Positions 42,961 through 51,886 of a stretch of 64,000 nt of DNA are shown here, in pieces. Both the position numbers and the translations under genes were made by a program. The stretch is from SSF26 sp037443945 (lineage in GTDB: Bacteria > Chloroflexota > Anaerolineae > J102): contig JBBINH010000004.1 in assembly GCA_037443945.1 (NCBI GenBank), forward strand, positions 1 through 64,000, read 5' to 3'. Under the pieces are notes generated by a model that did no database searches, had not been told where the DNA came from, and was given only the letters and a program-made list of their open reading frames with translations. Position 1 is the stretch's first letter, and the number at the start of each line of letters is the position of its first letter.

Positions 42961-43052
42961 GCCCCTTAGCGCCATAGGCACTCAGTCCCGAACAGGCGGG
43001 TGCCGGCCGGGGTTGTTGCCGATGTTGCTTCTGCGCACACAGGTATCCAACC

Positions 43053-43517
43053 ATGAAGGCCCGTCAACTGGCTCGACAACTGGCTTTACAGGCGTTGTTC
43101 GAGATCGATCTGGCCCACCACGCGCCGGATGGGGTGTTGCGGGAGCGGTTTGCCGAATGCGATCCATCCCCGGCGGCCGAGACGATCGACTTTACGCGTC
43201 GGATCGTCTACGGTGTGCTCGAGCACCTCAAGGCCCTGGATACCATCATTGCTCGCTACGCGCCGGAATGGCCCGTGGCCCAAATCGCCGTTATCGATCG
43301 CAACATTCTCCGCATGGCCTTGTGGGAAATGAGCTTTGAGCAAACACCCCTCAAGGTCGTGATCAACGAAGCGGTTGAGCTGGCCAAGTTATTCGGTTCT
43401 GATGCCAGTCCCCGTTTCGTTAACGGCGTACTCGGCGCCGCCGCGCGTGAGGGCGCCGGGCTGCGCAAGTTTCTGCAAACGCCAACAACGGCGAGCGCTT
43501 CTTCGGCCCAGGTGTGA
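43053..43517 (+). CDS. nusB: Transcription antitermination factor NusB
   Basis: NusB of 154 residues, RNA-binding helical protein of rRNA antitermination. Features are the N-terminal ARQLALQALFEID, RRIVYGVLEHLKALD, the core WPVAQIAVIDRNILRMALWEM and VVINEAVELAKLFGSDASPRFVNGVLGAA. It is followed 4 bp later by the tatB-like gene. Confidence 0.96.
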   Translation: MKARQLARQLALQALFEIDLAHHAPDGVLRERFAECDPSPAAETIDFTRRIVYGVLEHLKALDTIIARYAPEWPVAQIAVIDRNILRMALWEMSFEQTPLKVVINEAVELAKLFGSDASPRFVNGVLGAAAREGAGLRKFLQTPTTASASSAQV

Positions 43518-43521
43518 CCCT

Positions 43522-43974
43522 ATGTTCAATATCGGTCTCGGCGAAATCGTGTTTATCGCCTTGCTGGTGCTCATCTTCATCGGCCCGGAGCGCCTTCCCG
43601 GGCTCATGCGCCAGTTGGGTGAGATCGTCTATCAGTTGCGCGTGGTCATTTTCCAGTTCAACCGCGAATTCGCCGAGGAACTCAAGCCGTTGCAGGAAAT
43701 CCAGGCGCTGCGGGAAGAACTCAACCCGGTACGTCAGATCGGCAACGTCATCGACCGGGTGGCATCGCCGGAGAGACCGGCGTCCGGTCGCGGGTTGATG
43801 CCCCCACCTCCTGCCTCGGCTACGACGCCATCGGCCTCCAAGCCCGGTATCCATCCCATGACCCGGATCACGCAGGCTCGCCAGGCTGCCGCTTCGGCCG
43901 ATCCTGAGGCCGCGGAGTCGGTCGCGAGAACGGCTTCTTCGTCTCCCACCGAAACGGGCCATGAGCACGGATGA
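43522..43974 (+). CDS. tatB: Twin-arginine translocase TatA/TatB-like subunit
   Basis: Protein of 150 residues with the TatA/B plan: a short N-terminal helix (IGLGEIVFIALLVLIFIGPERLP with the conserved Phe-x-Gly-Pro/IGPERLP hinge), an amphipathic helix (LMRQLGEIVYQLRVVIFQFNREF) and a disordered Pro/Ala/Ser-rich tail. Length and Glu after the hinge favour TatB. The stop overlaps the tatC start by 14 bp. Would serve export of the molybdoenzyme encoded at 58715. Confidence 0.9.
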   Translation: MFNIGLGEIVFIALLVLIFIGPERLPGLMRQLGEIVYQLRVVIFQFNREFAEELKPLQEIQALREELNPVRQIGNVIDRVASPERPASGRGLMPPPPASATTPSASKPGIHPMTRITQARQAAASADPEAAESVARTASSSPTETGHEHG

Positions 43975-44707
43975 GTTGCGCGCTCCCATTATCGAACACC
44001 TGCGCGAATTGCGCGATCGTCTGATCAAGGCCACCCTGGCCCTGATCGGGGGCATGCTCGTGGGCCTGGTGTTTGCCCGGCGCTTTCTCGAGATTTTGGT
44101 AGCCCCTCTGGAGGGCAGCAGTCAGTTGCAACTGCTGCGGCCAACCGAAAACATCATCATCTACTTCAAGGCAGCGCTTATCCTGGGCGCCATTCTGGCG
44201 ACGCCGGTCATTCTCTATCAGCTCCTGGCCTTTATCGTGCCCGGCCTGACCCCTTCCGAACGCCGCGTGCTGTTCATTACCATGCCGTTGGCCCTGGTTT
44301 TATTTGCCGGCGGTGTGGCGTTCTGTACGTTGGTCGTGTTGCCCTTCACCTTGCGCTATTTGCAGACATTTTTGACGGATTTGTTCAAAGCCGAGTATTC
44401 GGTCGGGTACTACATGTCGTTTGTGGCCAATTTCGTGTTGTGGGTGGGCATCGCTTTCGAACTGCCGTTGTTCATCGCCCTTCTGGCCCGGCTGGGGGTT
44501 GTCACACCGGCCCAGCTTATGCGCACCTGGCGCTATGCCATCGTTGTCATTGCCATTCTGGCCGCCATCATCACCCCCACGCCCGATCCGTTCACGATGA
44601 GTGTGGTGATGCTTCCGCTCCTTGTGTTGTATCTCTTGGGGCTGATCATGGCTCGTTTCACCTATCGTCCGCGGACGAGGCCGGTTCCTCCGGCCGAAGC
44701 CGGGTGA
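43961..44707 (+). CDS. tatC: Twin-arginine translocase subunit TatC
   Basis: TatC of 248 residues with six membrane helices, the receptor for twin-arginine signal peptides. The N-terminus contains IIEHLRELRDRLIK with the functionally essential Glu-Leu-Arg; a first periplasmic loop, KAALILGAILATPVILYQLLAFIVPGLTPSERR, and FELPLFIALLARLG are all typical. Overlaps tatB, so the two are co-translated. Confidence 0.96.
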   Translation: MSTDELRAPIIEHLRELRDRLIKATLALIGGMLVGLVFARRFLEILVAPLEGSSQLQLLRPTENIIIYFKAALILGAILATPVILYQLLAFIVPGLTPSERRVLFITMPLALVLFAGGVAFCTLVVLPFTLRYLQTFLTDLFKAEYSVGYYMSFVANFVLWVGIAFELPLFIALLARLGVVTPAQLMRTWRYAIVVIAILAAIITPTPDPFTMSVVMLPLLVLYLLGLIMARFTYRPRTRPVPPAEAG

Positions 44708-44747
44708 ACGGCCTTGCCGTCTGCGCGATCGCTAACGGAGGTCTTCA

Positions 44748-46085
44748 ATGGCGAAGCACCGACGACGGGTTCTCATCCTGGGGGCTGCCGGGCGGGATTT
44801 TCACAACTTCAACAGGGTCTTTCGCCGGGATGAACGGTATGAAGTCGTGGCCTTTACGGCGACCCAGATTCCGCACATCGCCGAGCGCCTCTATCCGCCC
44901 GAATTGGCCGGCCCCCTCTATCCGCACGGTATCCCCATCCGACCTGAGGCCGAATTGGAAGCCATCATCGCGCGCGAACAGATCGACGAGGTGGTTTTCG
45001 CCTACAGCGATGTCTCGCATGAGCACGTCATGCATTTGGCGGCGCGCGCGGTGGCTGCGGGTGCCGATTATCGGCTCCTGGGCACACGCGCAACCATGCT
45101 CGCAAGCCGCAAGCCGGTGGTAGCGATTACGGCCGCCCGCACGGGCAGCGGCAAAAGCCAGACCACGCGCCACGTCACCGACATTCTGCGGGCGCTGGGA
45201 CATCGAGTCGTGGTCGTGCGCCACCCGATGCCCTACGGCGACCTGGTCGCGCAGGCCGTCCAACGCTTTGCTTCTTACGCCGACCTTGACGCCTCTCGCT
45301 GTACCATCGAGGAGCGCGAGGAATACGAACCGCACCTGGCCCGGGGGCTTGTCGTCTATGCCGGGGTGGACTACGAACGCATCCTACCCCAGGCCGAGGC
45401 CGAAGCCGATATCCTCCTCTGGGACGGCGGTAACAACGACCTGCCGTTCTTCCGTCCTGACCTGCAGATCACCGTGGTCGATCCCCACCGCGCCGGCCAC
45501 GAGATGCGCTATTGGCCCGGCGAGGCGAATGTGCGCATGGCCGATGTCATCGTCATCAACAAAATCGATACGGCCTCGGCCGAGGACATTGCCACCGTCC
45601 GCCAGAACGTGCGTCGTCTGGCGCCTCAGGCCCAGATCGCCGAAGCCGCTTCGCCCATTTTTGTGGACGATCCGATGGCCATCCTGGGCAAGCGTGTCCT
45701 GGTCATCGAAGACGGGCCTACCTTGACCCACGGTGAGATGGCCTACGGCGCCGGGGTGGTGGCGGCCCGGCGTTTCGGCGCCGCTGCCATCATCGATCCC
45801 CGGCCCTGGGCCGTGGACGAAATCGCCACGACCTTTGCCCAATACCCCTCTACCGGCCCGGTCTTGCCGGCCATGGGTTACGGTGAGGCGCAATTGCGGG
45901 ACCTGGAGACCACCATCAACCAGGTGCCGTGCGATCTCGTCCTCATCGCCACCCCCATTGACCTGGCCCGCCTCATCACCATCCGCCATCCTTATCAGCG
46001 GGTGCGTTACGAGCTGCAACCCATCGGTCGCCCCACACTGCAGGACATCCTAACGGCCCGTTTCGGACGCAAAGAACCGGGATGA
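44748..46085 (+). CDS. Cyclic 2,3-diphosphoglycerate synthetase-like GTPase
   Basis: Protein of 445 residues resembling cyclic 2,3-diphosphoglycerate synthetase family GTPases. The N-terminal ~130 residues form a Rossmann-like domain (RRRVLILGAAGRDFHNFNRVFR); a P-loop GTPase-like part follows (PVVAITAARTGSGKSQTTRHV with GSGKSQ), then WDGGNNDLPFF, and NKID at VIVINKIDTASAED. Archaeal members make cyclic 2,3-diphosphoglycerate, a thermoprotectant; bacterial members are less studied. GGAG precedes the ATG. Sits after tatC and converges on the SDR gene. Confidence 0.78.
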   Translation: MAKHRRRVLILGAAGRDFHNFNRVFRRDERYEVVAFTATQIPHIAERLYPPELAGPLYPHGIPIRPEAELEAIIAREQIDEVVFAYSDVSHEHVMHLAARAVAAGADYRLLGTRATMLASRKPVVAITAARTGSGKSQTTRHVTDILRALGHRVVVVRHPMPYGDLVAQAVQRFASYADLDASRCTIEEREEYEPHLARGLVVYAGVDYERILPQAEAEADILLWDGGNNDLPFFRPDLQITVVDPHRAGHEMRYWPGEANVRMADVIVINKIDTASAEDIATVRQNVRRLAPQAQIAEAASPIFVDDPMAILGKRVLVIEDGPTLTHGEMAYGAGVVAARRFGAAAIIDPRPWAVDEIATTFAQYPSTGPVLPAMGYGEAQLRDLETTINQVPCDLVLIATPIDLARLITIRHPYQRVRYELQPIGRPTLQDILTARFGRKEPG

Positions 46086-46103
46086 AGGTTCGCCGTCTTT
46101 CCT

Positions 46104-46841
46104 TCATTCTTCGCGACGCCGTTTGCGATGCCCGAAACGCTCGCCGCCATCCACAAAGAGCACATTCCCGGTAACGTACTCGGCCCGCACGAAATAGAGC
46201 ACGGCTTCGGCCACGTCTTCCGGCGTGCCCCAACGTTCGAGCAGGGTGCGCTGACGGATGCGCTCGATCTGAGCGGCCGTATACTCGGGTGGGGCTAACA
46301 CCGGCCCCGGCGCCACGGCATTGACCCGCACGGCCGGCGCCAGCTCGAGGGCAAATTGCCGCGTCATTGCCAGCAGCGCCGCTTTGCTGACGCCATGGGC
46401 CAGAAAGCCCGGCCATGGCTCCCAGGCCGAGAGGTCGACGATGTTGACGATGGCGCCGGCTCCTTTGGCCAGCATGCCCGGGGCGAAGGCATTCGTGCAG
46501 TAGTAAGGCCCGTCGATGCTGATGGCCGTGACACGGTGCCATCCCGTGTGGTCCTGGGTGGGGAAGGGCGTCTTCTGGAAAAGGGAAGCGCTGTTGACCA
46601 GGATGTCCACCCCGCCGAAGCGTTCGTTCACGAGGGCGGCCATCTGTTCGACCTGCACGGGGTCGGCCACATCGGCCTGCACGGTCAGGGCCTGCACGCC
46701 CAGGGCTGTGGCGGCGGCCGCCGCCGAACGATGGTAATTGATGACGACGTGGGCGCCGGCACGGGCCAGGGCCAGGGTGATCGAGCGCCCCACGCGCACG
46801 GCGCCGCCGGTAATCAAGGCTACTTTGCCGGTTGGGTCCAT
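46104..46841 (-). CDS. Short-chain dehydrogenase, pteridine-reductase-like
   Basis: SDR oxidoreductase of 245 residues. The cofactor loop TGGAVRVGRSITLALARAG has the RVG pattern seen in pteridine reductase/FolM-like enzymes; NSASLFQKTPFP, the Ser region IVDLSAWEPWPGFLAHGVSKAALLAMTRQ with Tyr replaced by His at the usual Tyr-x3-Lys position (HGVSK), and NAVAPGPVLAP follow. The His for Tyr change is worth noting because that Tyr is the catalytic acid. It ends VLFVDGGERF as SDRs do. Substrate unknown. Confidence 0.85.
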   Translation of the reverse strand: MDPTGKVALITGGAVRVGRSITLALARAGAHVVINYHRSAAAAATALGVQALTVQADVADPVQVEQMAALVNERFGGVDILVNSASLFQKTPFPTQDHTGWHRVTAISIDGPYYCTNAFAPGMLAKGAGAIVNIVDLSAWEPWPGFLAHGVSKAALLAMTRQFALELAPAVRVNAVAPGPVLAPPEYTAAQIERIRQRTLLERWGTPEDVAEAVLYFVRAEYVTGNVLFVDGGERFGHRKRRREE

Positions 46842-46862
46842 AAGCGACAGGGTCCGGATGGG

Positions 46863-48542
46863 TTAGGGGACTTCGCCGAAGACGGCGAAATCGGCATAGG
46901 CATGCGTAAAACCGGGGATGACGATACGCACATCCACCTCGGCGCCGGCCGGGGTGGCATAGGGCAGGCGTTGAACTTCGCCCCGCGCAAACAGGAACCG
47001 CCCGTCGGCATCATAGAGCACGCCGACGGCGTAGATAAACCGGCGGATTTCCGGTCCCGGATTGCGCAGGGTGGCCGTCAGGACCACATCGCCGTCTTCG
47101 GTCCTTGCCGTGGTGCCGTCCACGAACTCCCAGGACGGCGGCGGTTCGTTTGGGGTATCCCGGGCCAGGAGCGGTTCGATGACAACGGCGGTCACCTCGG
47201 CCACCGGAGCATTCGTCGCCGGGATGGCGACGGTCAGATAAGCCGTTTGGCCGGCGGCGATGACGGCCTGGGGCTGACGCCAGGACTCGGCACCAAGGAG
47301 GCGACCGGCGGCATCGAAAAGCTGCACCGTAACCGTCAGATCATCCAGATGGCGTGTGCGGTAGTTCCGGATAGGCGCCGCCACCCACAGCACCGGCGCA
47401 GGACCGGAAACGGTGCGATAGAACTGCGGCTGACCGACCTCGATACCGGCCAGAGGATCGGCATCCTGCAGGGCCTCATCCAGCGGGGGACGGGCCGGGC
47501 GGAGCGTGTGGCGGAAAAAGGCATAGGCCGCCTCGTAGCGCTCCCAGTCATGGGGCGGTGCACTAAACGAGGTGGTGATGAGATACGGTCCGCTGCCGAT
47601 CGCCCGTAGCTCGTTGCGGTACAGACCCTCGAGAGGCGAGAGCACCTCAAAGCGAAGCAGGCGTTCGTGAAAGGCGAGCTGTTCTTCGGCCAGCAGCCGA
47701 TACTCGGCCTCGTTTGCGACTCCAGCCACGGCGGCGGCCAGCGTCGCCCGCAGGTCGCGCGGGGTGGGGCCACGACCGAAGTCGGTTACCATGACGGCAA
47801 ACTGGGCCAGCTCCGCCGCATCGGCGAAGAGGGCCGTGTTCTCGCCCTCCTCCAGGAGGTCCCAGCCGATGGGAACGGTCAGGGTGAAGGCACCGGTAGG
47901 ATGCCGGTAGAGAGAGGGGGCCGGCACCGCCTCGGCGTTGAACACGAGGCTTTGTTGCACCAGCGTCCACAGCGGCGCCACCTCCGGCCAGGCTTCTGTC
48001 GGCGCTGCCAGGCTCAGACCGCGCACCTGACCATCGGCCGCCCAGAATTCGGCCAGGAGATGGAGGGGCGCGGCATCGGGCTGAAAACGGCCTTCGGCCT
48101 CAAGCCGCCGGTGGCCGTCCAGGGTGACGACTTCGTGCCGGAGACGGGTGGTTGTGGGGTCGAACACAGTAGCCGCCGCCGCGAAGCTCGTCATGATGCC
48201 GGTGAGAAAGGATTCGGCGGCAACTTCTTCGGGCAGGTTCTGGGCATAGACTGTGAGTTGCCATTGACTTTCGGGATCACGGCGCCAGCGGGTGCCCCCG
48301 GGCACGGTTTCGACCACCCAGCCGGCCGGGACCTGGAGGGAAAAGGCGGCGTTGGGGTCGTCGTAGCGAAGGAGGGGGACGGTCAGAATGGCCGGAAGGG
48401 GCGTCGGTGTGGCCGTAGGCATCGGGGTGGAGGTAGGAGTGGCCGTGAGAACAGGAGTCGGTTCCGAGCGGCTGCAGGCCACGACCAAGACCAGGATGCT
48501 CAGCCACCCCCAGCCGAACCAGGTTGCCGGCACGCGCAGCAT
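46863..48542 (-). CDS. Lipoprotein with two PsbP/DUF1795-like domains, unknown
   Basis: Exported lipoprotein of ~559 residues. Lipobox LVVAC near residue 23, then a Thr-Pro linker (TATPTSTPMPTATPTP). Two similar domains follow, each opening with a benzoate-like pattern: DDPNAAFSLQVPAGW (~65) and HPTGAFTLTVPIGW (~220), reminiscent of PsbP/DUF1795 folds. The C-terminal part holds two Ig-like FxLYD-type beta domains (TLRNPGPEIRRFIYAVGVLYD). No function is recognised. Its ATG overlaps the mutS stop codon, so it is coupled to mutS, which is an odd pairing. Confidence 0.7.
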   Translation of the reverse strand: MLRVPATWFGWGWLSILVLVVACSRSEPTPVLTATPTSTPMPTATPTPLPAILTVPLLRYDDPNAAFSLQVPAGWVVETVPGGTRWRRDPESQWQLTVYAQNLPEEVAAESFLTGIMTSFAAAATVFDPTTTRLRHEVVTLDGHRRLEAEGRFQPDAAPLHLLAEFWAADGQVRGLSLAAPTEAWPEVAPLWTLVQQSLVFNAEAVPAPSLYRHPTGAFTLTVPIGWDLLEEGENTALFADAAELAQFAVMVTDFGRGPTPRDLRATLAAAVAGVANEAEYRLLAEEQLAFHERLLRFEVLSPLEGLYRNELRAIGSGPYLITTSFSAPPHDWERYEAAYAFFRHTLRPARPPLDEALQDADPLAGIEVGQPQFYRTVSGPAPVLWVAAPIRNYRTRHLDDLTVTVQLFDAAGRLLGAESWRQPQAVIAAGQTAYLTVAIPATNAPVAEVTAVVIEPLLARDTPNEPPPSWEFVDGTTARTEDGDVVLTATLRNPGPEIRRFIYAVGVLYDADGRFLFARGEVQRLPYATPAGAEVDVRIVIPGFTHAYADFAVFGEVP

Positions 48543-51148
48543 CACCTTCGTTTCGCCTTCTGTTGCAGCGCGTAGAGGAAGTTCAAGGCTTCCAGCGGCG
48601 TCATGGTGTTGATGTCGATCTGCTCGAGCTCCCGGCGGATGGGATCCGGCCCTTCCTCGAAGAGGGGCAACTGGACCGGGCCGGTGGGTTCCAGGCTCAG
48701 GAGCTCGTCGGCGGCACCGTTGCGTTCGAGTTGGCGCATGATCTCGGTAGCACGGCTGATGACCTGGCGAGGCAGCCCGGCCAATTGGGCGACATGGATG
48801 CCATAGGAGCGATCGGCGCCGCCAGGGCGGATTTCGTGCAGGAAAACCACCTCATCCCCTTGCTCGGCTACGGCCACATGGTAGTTGACCACGTGAGGCA
48901 AGCGCTCGGCCAGGGCCGTCAGCTCGTGATAATGGGTGGCGAAGAGGGTGCGGGCGCGCAGCCGTGGATGGCTGTGGATGTACTCGATCACCGCCCAGGC
49001 AATGGCCATGCCGTCGTAGGTGCTGGTCCCGCGGCCCAGTTCGTCGAGGATGATCAGCGAGCGAGGGGTGGCATGATGGAGGATGGTGGCCGTTTCCACC
49101 ATTTCCACCATGAAGGTGGATTGCCCGGCATGCAGTTCGTCCTGGGCGCCGATCCGGGTGAAAATGCGGTCCACCAGGCCGATATGGGCCGACTCGGCGG
49201 GGACAAAGGAGCCGATCTGGGCCATGAGCACGATCAGGGCGGTCTGGCGCAGCCAGGTGGATTTGCCCCCCATGTTGGGGCCGGTGAGGATGACGAGGGC
49301 GGCGTCGGGGTCGAGATAGGTGTCGTTGGGCGTAAAGGGGATGTCCGTCTGTAAAAGCTCGACCACGGGATGACGTCCGCGCTTGATAGCGATGACCAGG
49401 TCATCGCTAACGACCGGCCGCACATAGCGGCGGTCTACGGCGATCTCGGCCAGGGTAGCATCGACATCGAGGGCAGCCAGGGCGGCCGCCGTGGCCAACA
49501 ACCGCGGGGCCATATCGGCGATGGCCTTCACGACCCCACGGTAGAGCTGGGTCTCCAGATCGAGCAGCCGTTCCTGGGCATTGAGGATGAGGGTCTCGTA
49601 TTCCTTGAGTTCCGGCGTGATGTAGCGCTCGGCATTGGCCAGGGTTTGTTTGCGGATGTAGTCGGCCGGCACCAGATGGGCATTGGCCTTGGTGACTTCG
49701 AGGTAGTAACCGAAGACTTGGTTGTATCCGACCTTGAGGCTTTTGATGCCCGTGCGTTCGCGCTCACGGCGTTCCAGGCCGGCGATATAAGCACGGGCAT
49801 CGCGGGCGGCCAGGGCGATGGCATCCAGCTCGGCGCTGTAACCGGGACGAATGACGCCGCCGTTCTGCAGGGTGGCCGGAGGATCGTCGGCGATGGCGCT
49901 TTCGAGCAAGGCCAGGGCTTCCGGAACCGGATCGAGCTCGCCGCCGGGCGTAGGTGTCGACGGTTCGGCCCCGGCCTCGGCCACGATCCGCTTGATCTCC
50001 GGCAGCAGACGCAGGCTCTGGCGCAATCCGACCAGGTCGCGGGGGGTGGCGATGTTTTGGGTGCAGCGGTTTGTCCACCGTTCGAGATCGCCGATGCCCC
50101 GCAATTTCTCGCGCAGCTCGGCGCGAGCGATGGGGGCCTTCACCCAGGCCTCCACGGCATCGAGCCGCCGGTTGATGGCGGCGATATCCAGCAACGGCTG
50201 GGTGAGCCGTCGGCGCAACAGACGACCTCCCATCGGGGTGCGGGTTTTGTCGAGGACGCTCAACAGCGAACCCTGTCTTTGCCCCTCCCGTAGGGTCTCA
50301 ACAAGTTCCAGATGGCGCCGGGTGGCTGCATCCAGAACCATGAAGCCCTCGGTGCTGTAGGTATGCAACGGTTGCAGATGGCCGAGGGTCGATCGCTGCG
50401 TCTCGCGCAGGTATTGGATAAGGCCGCCGGCAGCAGCGATGGCAGCCGGATGGCCTTCGCAGCCGAAGGCCGCCAAAGAGGACACGCCGTAATAGTCGAG
50501 CAAAGCCCGGCGGGCGGTCTCCACCTCGAAACGCCAGCCGGGATAGGAGGAATACACGGTCTTGAGTTCATGGCCGGCCCACCGGTCGGGATGCGGGCCG
50601 GAATCGGGGAAAATGACTTCGGCCGGCGCCAGCCGTCCCAATTCGGCGAGGGCACGTCGCGTCACGTCCTCGCCCTGGAGCTCGGTGACGGCAAATTCGC
50701 CGGTGGTGATGTCGGCATAGGCCAGACCGAGGCGCCGGACATCGCTTTCGCTCTTGCCACCGAGGGCGACAAGGGCAACCAGGTAATTGTTGCGCCGCTC
50801 ATCCAGGAGGCCGGGTTCGATCAGCGTGCCCGGCGTCACCACGCGCACGACCTCACGTTCAACCAGGCCCCGGCCTACCTCGCCCACCTGTTCGCAGATG
50901 GCCACCTTGTAACCGGCCTGAATGAGGCGGGCGATGTGGGTTTCGACGCTATGCCAGGGCACTCCGGCCAGGGGCACGCGCTGATCGGCCGTAATGGGCC
51001 GGCTGGTGAGGACGATGTCGCACACCTCGGCGACGATGCGGGCGTCTTCATCGAAGGTTTCGTAGAAGTCGCCGAGCCGGAAGAACAGGATGGCGTCGGG
51101 GTACTGTTTTTTCAATTCGAGGTACTGACGACGCATGGGCGTGCTCAT
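48542..51148 (-). CDS. mutS: DNA mismatch repair protein MutS
   Basis: MutS of 868 residues, the mismatch sensor of DNA repair. The mismatch-binding domain starts RQYLELKKQYPDAILFFRLGDFYETF with the Phe-x-Glu-like contact region; the core and clamp follow; the ATPase has GPNMGGKSTWLRQTA (Walker A), LIILDELGRGTSTYDG (Walker B) and TLFATHYHELT. The C-terminus ends LEALNFLYALQQKAKRR. ATG at 51148 starts the family N-terminus; nearly 600 bp of open frame upstream is rejected because it crosses the intergenic region and the rhodanese gene. Confidence 0.97.
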   Translation of the reverse strand: MSTPMRRQYLELKKQYPDAILFFRLGDFYETFDEDARIVAEVCDIVLTSRPITADQRVPLAGVPWHSVETHIARLIQAGYKVAICEQVGEVGRGLVEREVVRVVTPGTLIEPGLLDERRNNYLVALVALGGKSESDVRRLGLAYADITTGEFAVTELQGEDVTRRALAELGRLAPAEVIFPDSGPHPDRWAGHELKTVYSSYPGWRFEVETARRALLDYYGVSSLAAFGCEGHPAAIAAAGGLIQYLRETQRSTLGHLQPLHTYSTEGFMVLDAATRRHLELVETLREGQRQGSLLSVLDKTRTPMGGRLLRRRLTQPLLDIAAINRRLDAVEAWVKAPIARAELREKLRGIGDLERWTNRCTQNIATPRDLVGLRQSLRLLPEIKRIVAEAGAEPSTPTPGGELDPVPEALALLESAIADDPPATLQNGGVIRPGYSAELDAIALAARDARAYIAGLERRERERTGIKSLKVGYNQVFGYYLEVTKANAHLVPADYIRKQTLANAERYITPELKEYETLILNAQERLLDLETQLYRGVVKAIADMAPRLLATAAALAALDVDATLAEIAVDRRYVRPVVSDDLVIAIKRGRHPVVELLQTDIPFTPNDTYLDPDAALVILTGPNMGGKSTWLRQTALIVLMAQIGSFVPAESAHIGLVDRIFTRIGAQDELHAGQSTFMVEMVETATILHHATPRSLIILDELGRGTSTYDGMAIAWAVIEYIHSHPRLRARTLFATHYHELTALAERLPHVVNYHVAVAEQGDEVVFLHEIRPGGADRSYGIHVAQLAGLPRQVISRATEIMRQLERNGAADELLSLEPTGPVQLPLFEEGPDPIRRELEQIDINTMTPLEALNFLYALQQKAKRR

Positions 51149-51290
51149 GGCTGCGATTGTAGCGCAAAGCGGAGGGGAATCGGTAACCGGGAGACGGTTC
51201 CTCGGTTTGGGCAACCGCTGCGTTCGGCGTTGGCTCATGGCCGGTACCCTCCCCACCACGGTTGACTCGGTTCTATCTTTTGTTGGTGAG

Positions 51291-51328
51291 AACGTTAGAA
51301 CGTTAGAACGTTTGAACGTTTGAACGTT
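51291..51328 (+). repeat. Array of five AACGTT palindromes
   Basis: AACGTT occurs five times in a row at 8-bp spacing, joined by AG, AG, TG and TG. It lies in the 286-bp gap between divergent mutS (start 51148) and the rhodanese gene (start 51435). A shorter similar pattern is at 25058-25072. Confidence 0.9.
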
Positions 51329-51434
51329 ATGCCTGCCCTCTTGCGCCAACACACTCCGGAACCGTCTCCCACGGTTGCCAACCCGTGCCGGCTGTGCTAT
51401 AGTGGGACCGCTATTCTCCCCTGGAGCTGCACCG

Positions 51435-51869
51435 ATGAGCCTGTGGCATACCCTCAAACAAGCCTTCAACAGGGGCGCAAAAGCCTCTGCTGTCACGCCT
51501 TCCCGTCCTTCCTCGGCCGCAGAGCCGGAGCTTGTTGTGCCCGAAATCAACGTCGATGAGCTTCTGGCGCAGCGGGCCAACGGCAACGCCGCCGATCTCC
51601 TTCTCCTCGATTGCCGCGAACCCTGGGAATGGCGACAGGTCCGTATCCCCGGCAGCCTGCACATCCCCATGAACGAGACTCCCTTCCGGCTGCACGAACT
51701 CGATAAAGACCGCGCCATCATCGTGGTCTGCGCCCACGGCAACCGCTCCTATGGTGTAGCCGGTTATCTCATCCAAAACGGCTTCCGCGCCAGCAGCCTG
51801 CGGGGTGGTATCGTCGCCTGGCAGGCCCGTGGGGGCGAAGTCGAAAGCGATAACAGCGTTCGGCCTTAG
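51435..51869 (+). CDS. Rhodanese-like domain protein
   Basis: Protein of 144 residues with one rhodanese domain: VDELLAQRANGNAADLLLLDCREPWEWRQVRIPGSLHIPM and the active-site loop VCAHGNRSYGVAGYL, in which the Cys would carry persulfide sulfur. The N-terminal ~40 residues are basic and Ser/Pro-rich, without a signal peptide. ATG at 51435 has GGAG upstream. Followed 17 bp later by an unknown gene on the same strand. Confidence 0.9.
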   Translation: MSLWHTLKQAFNRGAKASAVTPSRPSSAAEPELVVPEINVDELLAQRANGNAADLLLLDCREPWEWRQVRIPGSLHIPMNETPFRLHELDKDRAIIVVCAHGNRSYGVAGYLIQNGFRASSLRGGIVAWQARGGEVESDNSVRP

Positions 51870-51886
51870 GCCAGAGGAGTCCCCTC

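Noticed and set aside
51291..51328. CRISPR-like array
   Set aside because: The units are 8 bp with no spacers; this is a short palindrome array.
51149..51742. N-terminal extension of MutS by ~198 residues
   Set aside because: The extra frame crosses the intergenic repeat and runs antisense through the rhodanese gene; the normal MutS N-terminus begins at the ATG at 51148.
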